Positions 60,701 to 63,560 of a DNA stretch of 64,000 nt are shown here, one piece after another. The stretch comes from Paraescarpia echinospica (taxonomy: Eukaryota > Annelida > Polychaeta > Sabellida > Siboglinidae). The position numbers and the translations under genes were made by a program. Numbering within the stretch: the first letter of the stretch is position 1; each line of letters starts with the position of its first letter. The notes beneath the pieces were generated by a model. The model saw only the letters and a program-made list of their open reading frames with translations. It was not told where the DNA came from and searched no databases. Location: the NCBI GenBank assembly GCA_020002185.1, contig CM034543.1, forward strand, positions 2,937,334 through 3,001,333, given 5' to 3'.

Positions 60701-60738
60701 TGGAGGAACAGCGAAAGCACAAGACGAAAGAGAAATGA
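18674..60738 (+). CDS. ighmbp2: IGHMBP2/SMUBP2 SF1 helicase gene, 16 coding exons, 1024 aa (whole-gene span)
   Basis: Joining exons 18674-18756, 21901-22064, 23022-23217, 24001-24122, 25685-25854, 27185-27385, 32160-32384, 38694-38791, 42233-42415, 43124-43242, 45547-45641, 54505-54628, 55078-55254, 56577-56751, 57494-57659 and 59962-60738 gives 3075 nt with no internal stop, all GT-AG. IGHMBP2 is a ribosome-associated, ATP-dependent 5'-3' RNA/DNA helicase of the Upf1-like family. Visible motifs are GPPGTGKTT (222-230), [11 protein letters not shown] after 245, DECSQ (383-387), GDHNQLPP (407-414), QYRM (449-452), [10 protein letters not shown] (572-581), NVAITRARR (606-614), R3H with R761-x3-H765, a C2HC finger (C860, C863, H875, C879) and an AN1 finger (C930 to C965). 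The length is close to the human protein (about 990 residues, from memory). Introns total about 39 kb and are mostly repeats. Confidence 0.95.
18757..20040. other. IGHMBP2 intron 1, 5' part
   Basis: No gene or recognised mobile element. It contains two near-identical CTAGGTGGCAGCA motifs 38 bases apart (18925-18976), described separately. Confidence 0.6.
18925..18977. promoter_or_regulatory. Pair of CTCF-like motifs
   Basis: ACACTAGGTGGCAGCAC (18927-18943) and ATACTAGGTGGCAGCAT (18961-18977) both resemble the CTCF core CCACYAGRKGGCAS. They lie 0.25 kb inside intron 1. Confidence 0.4.
20045..20302 (+). mobile_element. Degenerate SINE body (family of 54676-55010)
   Basis: The order of blocks ATGAGTACCT, GGCACGGCTGAATG, CAGCGATATGTAAGAACTTT matches the SINE body and tail seen at 54676 and 56112. 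The tRNA-like head is not recognisable. Confidence 0.55.
20303..20725. other. Unassigned AT-rich intron 1 sequence
   Basis: No gene or repeat family recognised. Confidence 0.5.
20726..21340 (-). mobile_element. LINE-D: broken reverse-transcriptase fragment in intron 1
   Basis: Minus-strand frames encode [20 protein letters not shown] and [19 protein letters not shown], followed after a frame break by [11 protein letters not shown]. These are the FDxxxH, fingers and catalytic blocks of a LINE RT. The catalytic F/YADD reads YAND, and the GVPQG block is damaged (GVHQA then stop), so the copy is dead. It has no endonuclease. Confidence 0.8.
21630..21865. repeat. Dispersed ~240-bp repeat, copy 1
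   Basis: The block starting GAAAGGTCCACCTA, with GGCTGTACCCAGGAA, GTGTACACTCCTGTA and ATTTTCATGTCT, recurs in the same order at 27920-28155. A part recurs near 24890. It lies just before the exon 2 acceptor. Nature unknown. Confidence 0.75.
21901..22064 (+). CDS. ighmbp2: IGHMBP2 exon 2
   Basis: Encodes [20 protein letters not shown], then [11 protein letters not shown], highly typical of the IGHMBP2 N-terminal beta-barrel region. The acceptor is TTACAG and the donor CCAG|GTAATC. Confidence 0.95.
22075..22335 (+). mobile_element. tRNA-derived SINE in intron 2
   Basis: A pol III A box TGGTTAGAGTG (22097-22107) and B box GGTTTGAACCC (22133-22143) with correct spacing form a tRNA-like head. 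A body with CTTTCGGAAGATACG and GTAAAAGATCCCACG follows. Confidence 0.75.
22368..22418. repeat. Short interstitial telomere-like CCTAAC tract
   Basis: Two CCCTAA units and several degenerate CCTAAC-like units sit within about 50 bases. This is too short to imply a chromosome-fusion site. Confidence 0.5.
22419..23021. other. IGHMBP2 intron 2, 3' part
   Basis: No coding sequence. Several short CTCF-like words occur: GCTGCCCTCTGCGGGG at 22492 and GCCATCTGGTGG at 22729. Confidence 0.5.
22491..22510. promoter_or_regulatory. CTCF-like motif
   Basis: The reverse complement reads CTACCCCGCAGAGGGCAGCA, close to the CTCF core. It is an isolated motif in intron 2. Confidence 0.35.
23022..23217 (+). 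CDS. ighmbp2: IGHMBP2 exon 3
   Basis: Encodes GDIAGLSL through [20 protein letters not shown] to [11 protein letters not shown], matching the region just before the helicase core. The acceptor is CTGTAG and the donor AAAAG|GTAGCA, phase 2. Confidence 0.95.
23218..24000. other. IGHMBP2 intron 3
   Basis: Holds a dispersed repeat at 23440-23700. The rest is unassigned. Confidence 0.6.
23440..23700. repeat. Degenerate internal repeat (CCAAAAACCTCCAATTGCCCC type)
   Basis: Four imperfect ~50-bp units contain GAGGCTTGCCA, AAAACC and TTGCMCCCC blocks. A related stretch occurs at 62320-62460, so this is a dispersed family. Confidence 0.65.
24001..24122 (+). CDS. ighmbp2: IGHMBP2 exon 4
   Basis: Encodes [20 protein letters not shown] and [10 protein letters not shown], the linker before the Q motif. 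The acceptor has a strong pyrimidine tract (CCACTTTCAG) and the donor is CAAG|GTTTGT. Confidence 0.93.
24240..24470. repeat. Dispersed repeat of the 39080/43430 family, partial copy, ending in a CTCF-like motif
   Basis: The order GTGTGTGTGGG...GTTCACC...TTTCAGG...CACATGACC...AGCGCCATCTGG parallels the longer copies at 39080-39470 and 43430-43760. The 3' part has AGCGCCATCTGGTGGATG (24447-24464), a strong CTCF-like word. Confidence 0.5.
24627..24879. mobile_element. ~250-bp MITE with TA target duplication
   Basis: The terminal inverted repeats begin AGGGATCATCTCAGAA and end TTCTGAGATGATCCCT, extending imperfectly to about 40 bp. TA flanks both sides (24627-24628 and 24878-24879), consistent with a Tc1/mariner-type MITE. 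A second, truncated copy lies at 33262-33465. Confidence 0.8.
25089..25684. other. IGHMBP2 intron 4, AT-rich remainder
   Basis: A strongly AT-rich TTAATT-word tract at about 25430-25600 is the only feature seen. Confidence 0.5.
25685..25854 (+). CDS. ighmbp2: IGHMBP2 exon 5 (Walker A / motif I)
   Basis: Encodes [20 protein letters not shown] (Q motif with Q204) and [20 protein letters not shown] (motif I, Lys 228 for ATP phosphate binding). Donor CAAG|GTAACT, phase 0. Confidence 0.97.
26283..26964. mobile_element. hAT-type MITE, 666 bp, with perfect 8-bp target duplication
   Basis: The element 26291-26956 begins CAGGGTTGG and ends CCAACCCTG. It is flanked on both sides by CTGAAAAG (26283-26290 and 26957-26964). 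The 8-bp duplication and CAGGG termini define the hAT superfamily. The ends are rich in AAAAATCGATT words that form longer imperfect inverted repeats. There is no transposase frame, so it is non-autonomous. It lies in intron 5. Confidence 0.93.
27185..27385 (+). CDS. ighmbp2: IGHMBP2 exon 6 (motif Ia)
   Basis: Encodes [20 protein letters not shown] and [20 protein letters not shown], a near-invariant IGHMBP2 segment. Acceptor CCTACAG, donor CACTG|GTAACT, phase 0 at both ends. Confidence 0.97.
27530..27903. repeat. 22-bp minisatellite in intron 6
   Basis: The unit AAAGCTCACAAAGATCACGTTC is repeated about 17 times, some copies shortened to a 13-bp AAAGATCACGTTC form. The long frames across it are artefacts. 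Confidence 0.95.
27920..28155. repeat. Dispersed ~240-bp repeat, copy 2
   Basis: Same block order as 21630-21865 (GAAAGGTCCACCTA, GGCTGTACCCAGGAA, ATTTTCATGTCT), more diverged. Confidence 0.7.
28278..32159. repeat. 78-bp satellite array (~50 copies) in intron 6, abutting exon 7
   Basis: The monomer is 78 bp. It includes GTTCAATGTCATTGCTGTATTAG, then AAGGTGACTG, a TAGAGTG/CACTCTA hairpin with AGGTTC loop, and a CATTCATCAAAATAAAC linker. Because 78 is a multiple of three, the minus strand stays open over many copies (up to 272 codons), but the product is only a repeat. The last monomer runs into the exon 7 acceptor without any unique sequence between. Confidence 0.97.
32160..32384 (+). CDS. 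ighmbp2: IGHMBP2 exon 7 (motif II)
   Basis: Encodes a charged coiled segment ([17 protein letters not shown]) followed by [19 protein letters not shown] and VIVDECSQ, the Walker B/motif II with D383 and E384. The acceptor GGTGTAG is formed by the end of the satellite array. Donor CCAG|GTGAGA. Confidence 0.96.
32385..33261. other. IGHMBP2 intron 7, 5' part
   Basis: Mostly AT-rich and unassigned. Minus-strand 33173-32958 ends [20 protein letters not shown], weakly like a LINE C-terminal WxxxExAVxDRxRW block. This is too short to assign firmly. Confidence 0.4.
32687..32720. repeat. 34-bp direct repeat, left copy
   Basis: AATCTGTGGTGTGTCACTGT and the following bases recur exactly at 38330-38363, on the other side of LINE-E. 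Confidence 0.8.
33262..33465. mobile_element. Truncated second copy of the TA-flanked MITE
   Basis: Matches 24629-24840 in order (GATCATCYCAGAATGTC, CATCTGGCCTCA, GACGAAAGTTT). It lacks the right inverted repeat and stops 15 bases before the 3' tail of LINE-E. Confidence 0.7.
33922..36984 (-). CDS. LINE-E ORF2: AP endonuclease and reverse transcriptase (1020 aa)
   Basis: The endonuclease spans about residues 71-290 with LNIRSL (75-80), GLSETWL (102-108), YIMGDFN (212-218) and DISDH (282-286). The reverse transcriptase runs from about 520 with NNYRPISV (583-590), [13 protein letters not shown] (654-666), [10 protein letters not shown] (712-721) and FADD (743-746). The C-terminal part has the [17 protein letters not shown] thumb seen in CR1/Jockey-group elements. 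No RNase H or PHD finger and no 2A motif. All catalytic motifs are present and there is no frame break. Confidence 0.92.
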   Translation of the reverse strand: MYILHFIAMSQLRNTTLGDVQDYETGNAAMRNIDPDCNLLTTDSFVNTKYYLEDDINEVITRNNISDEEFSLMHLNIRSLPKNISKLGDFLSLIDNRFSVIGLSETWLHNDNLDLYELPEYKSIHLTRPSKKGGGVSLYVRKSLECTELPEMSVITEYLECVFIEIKTRSKTCNNKTTVGVVYRPPNTNITAFTEHVINIIQTLNVDNKQCYIMGDFNINLLNYDSHTETQDYIDAMFQQAFIPLISKPTRITATTATVIDNIYSNDLIGANYQLHGIIYTDISDHLPIFLLTKHTDSTKVEMTIATRLYNAQTTATFKESIDKICWDDVYACRDPQECYSVFINEILVAYNNSFPLANTTIRKRKHKPWITMGLRHSIRTKNKLYMYYLKKPTVFNETNYKRYRNKINCLITVAEREYYRHELQQHKGNLKKTWIVLKSIIGRKEAFLSNDKLLIDGKLTKNKKCIADTFNEYFTSIGPELADKIPVISERPDEYLQGVYKNSMYLSPTTPDEIKGIIKNFKNSSPGWDGIKPIIVKQAFSNLLDPLSYIVNLSFDQGYVPDQLKIADIVPVFKNGDTSLINNYRPISVLPVFSKVFERLMYNRLMNYIMKHNILSNSQFGFRKGYSTDMAISLLIDKISKAIDTKEHVIGLFLDLAKAFDTVNHNILLRKLTHYGIRGNILQWIRNFLSNRQQRVKFYGTKSSLKNITCGVPQGSILGPLLFLIYINDLSTLSDSTFTIMFADDTSIFIQGNNIDEMENVLNSEIKKLSLWLNINKLSLNIQKTHTVTFSNTISIRERCNNICIDGIQINTVHEIKFLGLLINNTLNWSTHIKYISNKISKNIGIIKKVTNKLDNKSLLNLYYMFIYPYITYCNVVWGRAPNIYLAKIHLLQKRVLRVISHVGFIEHTQPLFTSYQIMNIYDVNKYLCCILMYKHNRGMLPDIYHDVFVLQISTHKYNTRQEVTYKIPFCKTNCRQLSLAYVGPKIWNTFITNNYLQYCTSIHMFKQRTKRLILANIC
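37293..37976 (-). CDS. LINE-E ORF1: coiled-coil RNA-binding protein (227 aa)
   Basis: A heptad-like coiled coil occupies about residues 50-85 ([20 protein letters not shown]). It is followed by an RRM-like region starting [10 protein letters not shown] and a basic C-terminal domain ([20 protein letters not shown]). This is the organisation of L1-type ORF1 proteins, which trimerise and bind the LINE RNA. It lies 308 bases upstream of ORF2 on the same strand. Confidence 0.85.
   Translation of the reverse strand: MRNRQPPATMSKKRPTSTTVELVEQIKLALSDDDVIAALATRIATIVADKINRRLENLEKELTDKDARIEQLEQAVDNLEQYSRRSSVRITGIVENKDGEQIDKIITDLFNDMDMPLKMDHINRAHRIGPRKSATNKNHSRQIIVQFKDYKSKNDFIKARKRLRTKRSNVYISEDLTQKRARLLFLCRTLKKQHKILDCWSYDGRIVIKDLKGTIKTVSRDDELNAL
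38011..38693. other. IGHMBP2 intron 7, 3' part
   Basis: No gene recognised. It includes the right copy of the 34-bp direct repeat (38330-38363). Confidence 0.5.
38330..38363. repeat. 34-bp direct repeat, right copy
   Basis: Identical to 32687-32720. Sequences beyond the shared core differ. Confidence 0.8.
38694..38791 (+). CDS. ighmbp2: IGHMBP2 exon 8 (motif III)
   Basis: Encodes [20 protein letters not shown] and [12 protein letters not shown], continuing DECSQ from exon 7. GDHNQLPP is motif III. Acceptor TTTTTACAG, donor AACAA|GTACGT, phase 2. Confidence 0.96.
38792..39079. other. IGHMBP2 intron 8, 5' end
   Basis: No feature recognised. Confidence 0.5.
39080..39470. repeat. Dispersed repeat (39080/43430 family) ending in a CTCF-like motif
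   Basis: The order of blocks GTGTGTGGGCATG, GTTAACGTTTTTC, CTAGACA, CTTTCAGGGATT, ATATGACCCTT, CAATCAGTTGAGGACGTTTT is shared with 43430-43760. It ends AGCGCCATCTGGAGGAC (39450-39466). Confidence 0.7.
39551..40020. repeat. Three tandem ~160-bp units in intron 8
   Basis: The segment AACTTTTTCTCTAATTTTRC, through CACTATRCAC and CATTCTAAGGGC, recurs at offsets of 160 and about 166 bases. The third unit is truncated. Confidence 0.85.
40021..42232. other. IGHMBP2 intron 8, 3' part
   Basis: No coding sequence. TAACTAATCTGTAATTGGTC recurs at about 40118, 40175 and 41757. A 70-bp direct repeat (AAGCTGCAACTRTCTTTGAG onward) occurs at 40848-40916 and 41267-41337. The rest is AT-rich. Confidence 0.6.
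42233..42415 (+). CDS. ighmbp2: IGHMBP2 exon 9 (motif IIIa/IV)
   Basis: Encodes [20 protein letters not shown] and [20 protein letters not shown], with QYRM at 449-452, and ends KHLL with a split Arg. Acceptor CTTAG, donor TGAG|GTGGGT. The donor is the first unit of a 22-bp minisatellite. Confidence 0.96.
42414..42570. repeat. 22-bp minisatellite that starts at the exon 9 donor
   Basis: Seven units of type AGATAGGTCCMTAGCAACCAT. Unit 1 is AGGTGGGTCCCTAGTAACCAT, whose first AG is the end of exon 9 and whose GT is the splice donor. Unit 4 (AGGTGTGTCCCTAG) keeps a donor-like AG|GTGTGT. Confidence 0.92.
42688..43136. repeat. 29-bp minisatellite copying the exon 10 acceptor
   Basis: Fifteen intronic units plus the real junction share ACAGAGACCTGACTGGTGTC. 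Later copies are spaced exactly 29 bases (43037, 43066, 43095, 43124). In the last unit CAG|AGACCTGACTGG is the true 3' splice site and first exon bases. Confidence 0.95.
43124..43242 (+). CDS. ighmbp2: IGHMBP2 exon 10
   Basis: Encodes [20 protein letters not shown] and [20 protein letters not shown], matching the VPLLLVDTAGC segment of the family. Phase 2 in, phase 1 out; donor GAAG|GTATAC. The first 13 bases are part of the minisatellite unit. Confidence 0.95.
43310..43380 (+). mobile_element. tRNA-like SINE head fragment
   Basis: An A-box-like TGGTTAAGACA (43316-43326) and B-box-like GATTCAAATCC (43351-43361), with TCTCAGTTGAGAGA between them, match the tRNA-derived head of the SINE at 54676. 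Confidence 0.6.
43430..43765. repeat. Dispersed repeat (39080 family), second long copy
   Basis: Shares CTAGACA, CTTTCAGGGATTAATATA, and CTATCAGTTGGGGACGTTTT with 39080-39400. Confidence 0.7.
43778..43874. repeat. 24-25-bp tandem repeat, four copies
   Basis: GTTGAACTAGTTTTGGCTTK is repeated four times in intron 10. Confidence 0.93.
43990..45395. repeat. 49-bp satellite array (~29 copies) in intron 10
   Basis: The unit is GTAGAGTAGGCCTGTGTGAC, then TTAATAACTGGATCACTGTG and ACGGGTCAT. Variant subtypes (CCAGATCAATGTGACGGTTC) alternate with the main type. Confidence 0.96.
45417..45560 (+). repeat. 72-bp tandem duplication containing the exon 11 acceptor
   Basis: 45417-45488 repeats as 45489-45560. 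Both copies contain the CTGTAG acceptor and GTGAGGCTGAYCTG, the first exon bases. The AG positions are 45473-45474 and 45545-45546. Confidence 0.95.
45547..45641 (+). CDS. ighmbp2: IGHMBP2 exon 11
   Basis: Encodes [20 protein letters not shown] and [11 protein letters not shown], the motif before the second RecA fold (APYNLQ 547-552). The acceptor is CATTGCTGTAG and the donor CACAG-like ACAG|GTAACT. The start was chosen because family proteins have a short GE-x-x-LV junction here. An alternative start at 45475 keeps frame and adds 24 codons. Confidence 0.93.
45642..46637. other. IGHMBP2 intron 11, 5' end
   Basis: No gene recognised. It has a TGAGCTTTAAAATG block shared with 43756, and a hairpin-like TTTCGACTGTTTTCAGCAGT segment (46584-46603) just before the satellite. 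Confidence 0.5.
46638..54172. repeat. 82-bp satellite array (~92 copies, 7.5 kb) in intron 11
   Basis: The unit contains GCATGAAGCACAGAAATACT, GTTCTCACAAGTACACACAT, a perfect palindrome TTACAATTGTAA and GTAAAACCAAGGAACAARCA. Indel variants are rare. Variant order from about 46720 recurs from about 49592 (offset 2872 bases, about 35 units), showing higher-order duplication. Frames of 66 codons on the minus strand repeat with the unit and are not genes. Confidence 0.98.
54173..54504. other. IGHMBP2 intron 11, 3' end
   Basis: Unique sequence with three GTAACCAC-type words near 54363-54435. Nothing else recognised. Confidence 0.5.
54505..54628 (+). CDS. ighmbp2: IGHMBP2 exon 12 (motif V)
   Basis: Encodes [20 protein letters not shown] and [30 protein letters not shown] is motif V. 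Acceptor TCCTGCAG, donor AAAG|GTATGC, phase 1 out. Confidence 0.97.
54676..55010 (+). mobile_element. Full-length tRNA-derived SINE in intron 12
   Basis: The A box TGGCTAGAGC (54692-54701) and B box GGTTCGAATC (54728-54737) form the head. The body has GAATGAGTAATGAGTACCTGG and the tail CTGCGCTATATAAGAACTTT then poly-T-rich. Related copies lie at 56112-56383 and, degenerate, at 20045. Confidence 0.85.
55078..55254 (+). CDS. ighmbp2: IGHMBP2 exon 13 (motif VI)
   Basis: Encodes [20 protein letters not shown] (motif VI with the arginine finger region) and [20 protein letters not shown], then [18 protein letters not shown]. Donor ACAGG|GTGAGT, phase 1. The donor lies in the first unit of a 29-bp minisatellite. 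Confidence 0.97.
55245..55382. repeat. 29-bp minisatellite copying the exon 13 donor
   Basis: Nearly five units of ACATACAGGGTGAGTAAGGG plus TTAATGCTG. Unit 1 holds the real donor, and unit 2 (GGGGTGAGTATGG) keeps a full donor consensus. Confidence 0.94.
55390..56108. repeat. 29-bp minisatellite (~24 copies) in intron 13
   Basis: The unit is GTGTATGTGTATGTACAGTG then TCAACTTAG, with TG/TA variants. It follows the donor array directly. Confidence 0.95.
56112..56383 (+). mobile_element. tRNA-derived SINE, second copy, in intron 13
   Basis: The body matches 54676-55010 in order (GAATGAGTACCTGGCTATAG, GCATGGCTGAATG, CAGCGCTACATAAGAAC). The head B box is decayed. It lies at the end of the 29-bp array. 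Confidence 0.8.
56577..56751 (+). CDS. ighmbp2: IGHMBP2 exon 14 (linker)
   Basis: Encodes a low-complexity basic and proline-rich linker ([20 protein letters not shown], then [16 protein letters not shown]) between helicase and R3H. Acceptor TGCTACTAG, donor CCAG|GTATGT. Frame and phase fit both neighbours. Support is from phase and splice sites more than from conservation. Confidence 0.85.
56815..57355. repeat. ~30-bp minisatellite (~18 copies) in intron 14
   Basis: The unit is GCCATGTCACCCCCTACTAT then GTTTGATCTGT, alternating with a shorter TTTATTCT type. Confidence 0.95.
57412..57493 (+). repeat. Duplicated 20-bp acceptor segment flanking a SINE remnant
   Basis: CTTGTCTTGTGTACTTGTAG (57413-57432) recurs as CTTGTCCTGTGTACTTGTAG (57474-57493), the true exon 15 acceptor. 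Between them GGGTTCTGTGCTGCGGTGTC resembles the SINE B-box region, so a target-site duplication is possible. Confidence 0.8.
57494..57659 (+). CDS. ighmbp2: IGHMBP2 exon 15 (R3H, first half)
   Basis: A near-perfect internal duplication of EQPSARELE is followed by [18 protein letters not shown], the first half of the R3H single-strand nucleic-acid-binding domain with R761-x3-H765. Donor TGAG|GTCAGT, phase 0. Confidence 0.94.
57660..58140. other. IGHMBP2 intron 15, 5' part
   Basis: No gene recognised; sequence is AT-rich and grades into the degenerate repeats. Confidence 0.5.
58141..58735. repeat. Degenerate ~130-bp repeats in intron 15
   Basis: GGGGGTGAA, TATGGACCC, CAAAAAKTGAAA and GTGGTGCTTTTA blocks recur about four times in the same order. 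Confidence 0.6.
58825..58890. repeat. TG/GCGT microsatellite
   Basis: GTGTGTATGTG followed by four GTGC units and TGTGTGTACAG. Confidence 0.85.
58928..59935. repeat. 42-bp minisatellite (~24 copies) in intron 15
   Basis: The unit is GGAGTGACAGTGACACTGTT then TGACAGACTGACAGTGACACTG. 42 is a multiple of three and both strands stay open over hundreds of codons; these are artefacts. The array ends about 26 bases before the exon 16 acceptor. Confidence 0.96.
59962..60738 (+). CDS. ighmbp2: IGHMBP2 exon 16 (R3H second half, C2HC finger, AN1 finger, stop)
   Basis: Encodes [20 protein letters not shown] (end of R3H), then a Ser/Thr-rich linker. [21 protein letters not shown] motif (C-x2-C-x11-H-x3-C, residues 860-879) follows, then a lysine-rich stretch ([17 protein letters not shown]) that could act as a nuclear signal. 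The AN1 zinc finger has C930, C935, C946, C949, C954, H957, H963 and C965. The end GVLYPGSG...RKLDKKL is typical of the family C-terminus. The stop is TGA at 60736-60738. Acceptor TACTGTAG, phase 0. Confidence 0.96.
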   Translation: MAERLGLVHLSRGEGQERQIVVSKSQQTTCHVSPVNNHDTSSTNSMSSNSVIRLTPTSDDNSRASHTTSTTQSPTTAAQSPPSPVGDDDATFTCDNCGKQIPSANRTLHTLRCRQADVAPPSDRAKPKKKPKSAKKPRNKELDRETEDDFDVLIAAAMKENVSCAYTKCKASTATLGQNCPFCARRFCLGHHIPEVHGCGDRAKARARALISRDGVLYPGSGVPSKKPDARTRAHLQRKLDKKLTGMEEQRKHKTKEK

Positions 60739-61229
60739 TGTCGTCGTTGTTGTTAATTATTAACAGGAAGTTCAAGATTAAGCATTCATGAAGTTCAAAT
60801 GGCAATAACTCAAAAAATAACAAATTCCTGTGTGCACCCAGCGATGCATTTGTAGGCAAAAAACTGTTCTGCGATTGCGATTTTAGGTAAGGCCTTCCTA
60901 ATTTTAGGAAACACCAACCCACATAGATGCTCGTCATGCTTAATCCTAGCGGTGCTATCTGTGGTGACGTCACCATGACTGCTGGCGTCGCAACAAACTG
61001 CAGAAAATGTACAGAAAAGCGCAACCAAAGGGGCCTTGAACAAGGTGACAGACAGGATTTAAAAATTAGTTGAATATTAGGACTCTAATTTTAGAGTATA
61101 TTTAATTCAGATTTGGAATAAAAAAGTTCATTTCGCTTAGTCTTTAAGAACGTTATATTTATTAATATAAAAAATGAAGAACAGACGACCTCCCTTTATT
61201 CTATAACTGAAAGGATACCAGAATCAAAA
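60739..61229 (+). other. IGHMBP2 3' flanking / 3'UTR
   Basis: No coding sequence. It contains a candidate poly(A) signal at 61117-61122. Confidence 0.6.
61117..61122 (+). terminator. Candidate IGHMBP2 poly(A) signal AATAAA
   Basis: This AATAAA lies 379 bases after the stop codon, followed by a T-rich stretch. Position fits a 3'UTR of normal length; use is not demonstrated. Confidence 0.5.
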
Positions 61230-61810
61230 GTATCTAACTTGAAAACACTGTGTAACTAAAATTGTTATTTTGACGAATTGCAGTTTGAAGACATTTCTCA
61301 TTATCATGAAGATCATGCGCAAGCAATCTTATATCATCAACAAACATCAACTCTTGTATCCTCTTATGCTGTACAAAGCAAACTTGTATCATCAACAAAT
61401 GTAAATCCTTGTATCCTCTTACGCTGTACAAAATGCTCACTGGTTAACTTAACGTGGTGACATGATGAGGTGTTGCCATAGTTTTCTGTCTGTCATTGTG
61501 TCAGCCAGACAAGTCCCACTGAGGCTGGTGTCCCTCTCAATGGTGCCTGTCATTGTGGCAGCCAGACAAGTCCCACTGAGGCTGGTGTCTCTCTCAGTTG
61601 TGTCTGTCATTGTGGCAGCCAGACAAGTCCCACTGAGGCTGGTGTCTCTCTCAGTTGTGTCTGTCATTGTGGCAGCCAGACAATTGCCACTGAGGCCGGT
61701 GTCCCTCTCGATGGTGTCTCTCAGGGTCATATTAGGGCGACCTCTGCTCCAAGGGCCCTTGAGTTTCCAAAGGAGAACTTGGTTAACAATTTCATTGTGG
61801 CACATCCGTG
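61230..61810 (-). mobile_element. LINE-F: rearranged RT fragments with internal 57-bp tandem amplification
   Basis: Minus-strand 61805-61449 encodes a LINE C-terminal tail (LKGPWSRGRPNMTLRDTIER, ending DRKLWQHLI). In it a 19-residue segment ERDTSLSGTCLAATMTDT is repeated four times by 57-bp tandem copies. Downstream on the same strand, 61440-61234 encodes ELMFVDDIRLLAHDLHD, the RT catalytic block (FVDD). In intact LINEs the catalytic block comes before the tail, so the order is inverted by rearrangement. A 55-bp direct repeat (CTTGTATCCTCTTAYGCTGT) lies inside. Confidence 0.75.
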
Positions 61811-62160
61811 TTAGACTACCTTACAGCTCCTAATTGGTGATGTGATCACGCCAGGACACATGGAGATCTGTAGTAATCTTGTCTAGCCTTAATCTGTCTT
61901 ATCTAATTTATATGTATTAAAATTGTCAATATTTTTTATTATGATCATATTCTCACTTGACTGCATTTCTCTAATTTATTTTCTTGAGCCTGTTTGATAG
62001 AATGATTTTTTTTCTTTGCATTAAAAAGAATATAGGTTACAACTGGTGGAAGTGTTTGTTTTTTCAAAGGGGGTTCCTAAAACAGGGTTAATACGAACCA
62101 GTCGAACCCCCGCCCCCTGGTTACGGGCCTGCCTGTAATACTTATTAGACCCTGTTACAT
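61811..62160. other. Unassigned intergenic sequence
   Basis: No gene or repeat family recognised. Confidence 0.5.
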
Positions 62161-62163
62161 TGT

Positions 62164-62565
62164 TACAGGGGCGGATCCAGAGAGGGTAGTCTAAGGTCTA
62201 CGGAGGGTTAGCATTAGATCAGGAGGGGGCATGTGTATAAATGTCGACGATTTTTAGGCCTACCCCACTATCCTTTGGGTTTATACGCATTGGCTTTGGA
62301 ACGTTGTGACTATTCGGGTGGCTGAGGCTTCCACAAAGCCACCAGTTTCTCTAAAAAAATAATTCACCACCCTGAAGCTACCAAAAACCCAGCTTTGGGT
62401 TCTCCAAAAACCTCCAATTGCACCCCCTGAAGCTTCAAAAAACCTAGCTTAAATACAATTAAACGAACCAAGTCACCCGAACAAGTAGGCTAGCGGGGGC
62501 ACATTCCAAAGATTTGGGGGGGTACATGTGCCCCCTTGTCCCCCGGATCTACCTATGCATTAGGT
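62164..62565. mobile_element. Decayed hAT-like MITE (GGGGCGGATCC termini)
   Basis: The left end CAGGGGCGGATCCAGAGAG and right end CCCCCGGATCTACCTATG are imperfect inverted repeats around the degenerate CCAAAAACC repeat family also seen at 23440. No clean target duplication found. Confidence 0.45.
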
Positions 62566-63480
62566 CCTAATAAGAAATGCTTAAACAGTTGGCTTCAAAG
62601 AAACAAAACATTTAAAACTTTTCACATGCTAAATTTGGGCAATGCGATGGAACGATAACATGATGCAACAGAATGTTTGAGCAGTGGGGGGTGGTGGGGA
62701 GAGGGTGGCGCAATGTTATGGTAATAATGGCATTGCTCCATTGCTCAATGCAGTGTGCCCACATCTTTCCACTGCTCCTCAATGATGCAGCGATGACATT
62801 ACTGCATCCACAGCACCATTTTCCCATCCATTAGATCTCTTCACTGAACCTTGCGTACTTCCTTCAAACTTGACATGAAAGCTCATCTTATCCGAAAATA
62901 AAATGGTTACAATTATTCTTTGAAACAACATAAACGCCATCAAATAAACCGTGCAAACATACAGTCTGGCAACTTATGTTGTCGTGTTGTAATGTAATAT
63001 TCAAATTGTCTTGGTGCCCTGGTCGTACAGTGCTGCCATCTGGAGAATTTTATGTGAACTCAGGTATAACTTTATTTCTGGTGAATAAAACTGCCAAGGA
63101 CAACTACTCCGTTGACTATCATAAGTTCAGTTTATTCTGTCAAACAACATTATATAAACAGGGATGTTAGTAAATTAACCTTTTATATTTTTTAAGTAAT
63201 GTTCCAGTAAATTCAGTTAACAATAACAATGTTTTATGAATAATGTATGTTGGATAGTGCTGTGCTTGCCTTCTTCAGAAGTTTGACAAAGATGATTCAC
63301 AACTCAAGGTTATTGCATTACTAACCAATGCACACAAAAAACACTTGATCAAGAAGACTTGTACAGACACAAAGCGACATATTACATTTAATGTAATGAT
63401 GTCTTTCTTTAATTGTGACAATACTCTACTGCTTGTTGTAAGTCAAAGCGGCTCATTGTAAATCACCACCAAATGGATGT
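62566..63480. other. Unassigned intergenic sequence
   Basis: No coding region recognised. A CTCF-like TGCTGCCATCTGGAGAA lies at 63031-63047. Confidence 0.5.
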
Positions 63481-63481
63481 C

Positions 63482-63487
63482 TTTATT
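63482..63487 (-). terminator. Candidate poly(A) signal (minus strand AATAAA)
   Basis: TTTATT on the plus strand reads AATAAA on the minus strand, 73 bases beyond the stop of the putative terminal exon at 63561. Confidence 0.45.
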
Positions 63488-63560
63488 TGAAACGATATGC
63501 ACAATTAAAGCATCTATAAAGACGTCACGTCAGCACTTGAAGAGAATGAAACGATGCGGT

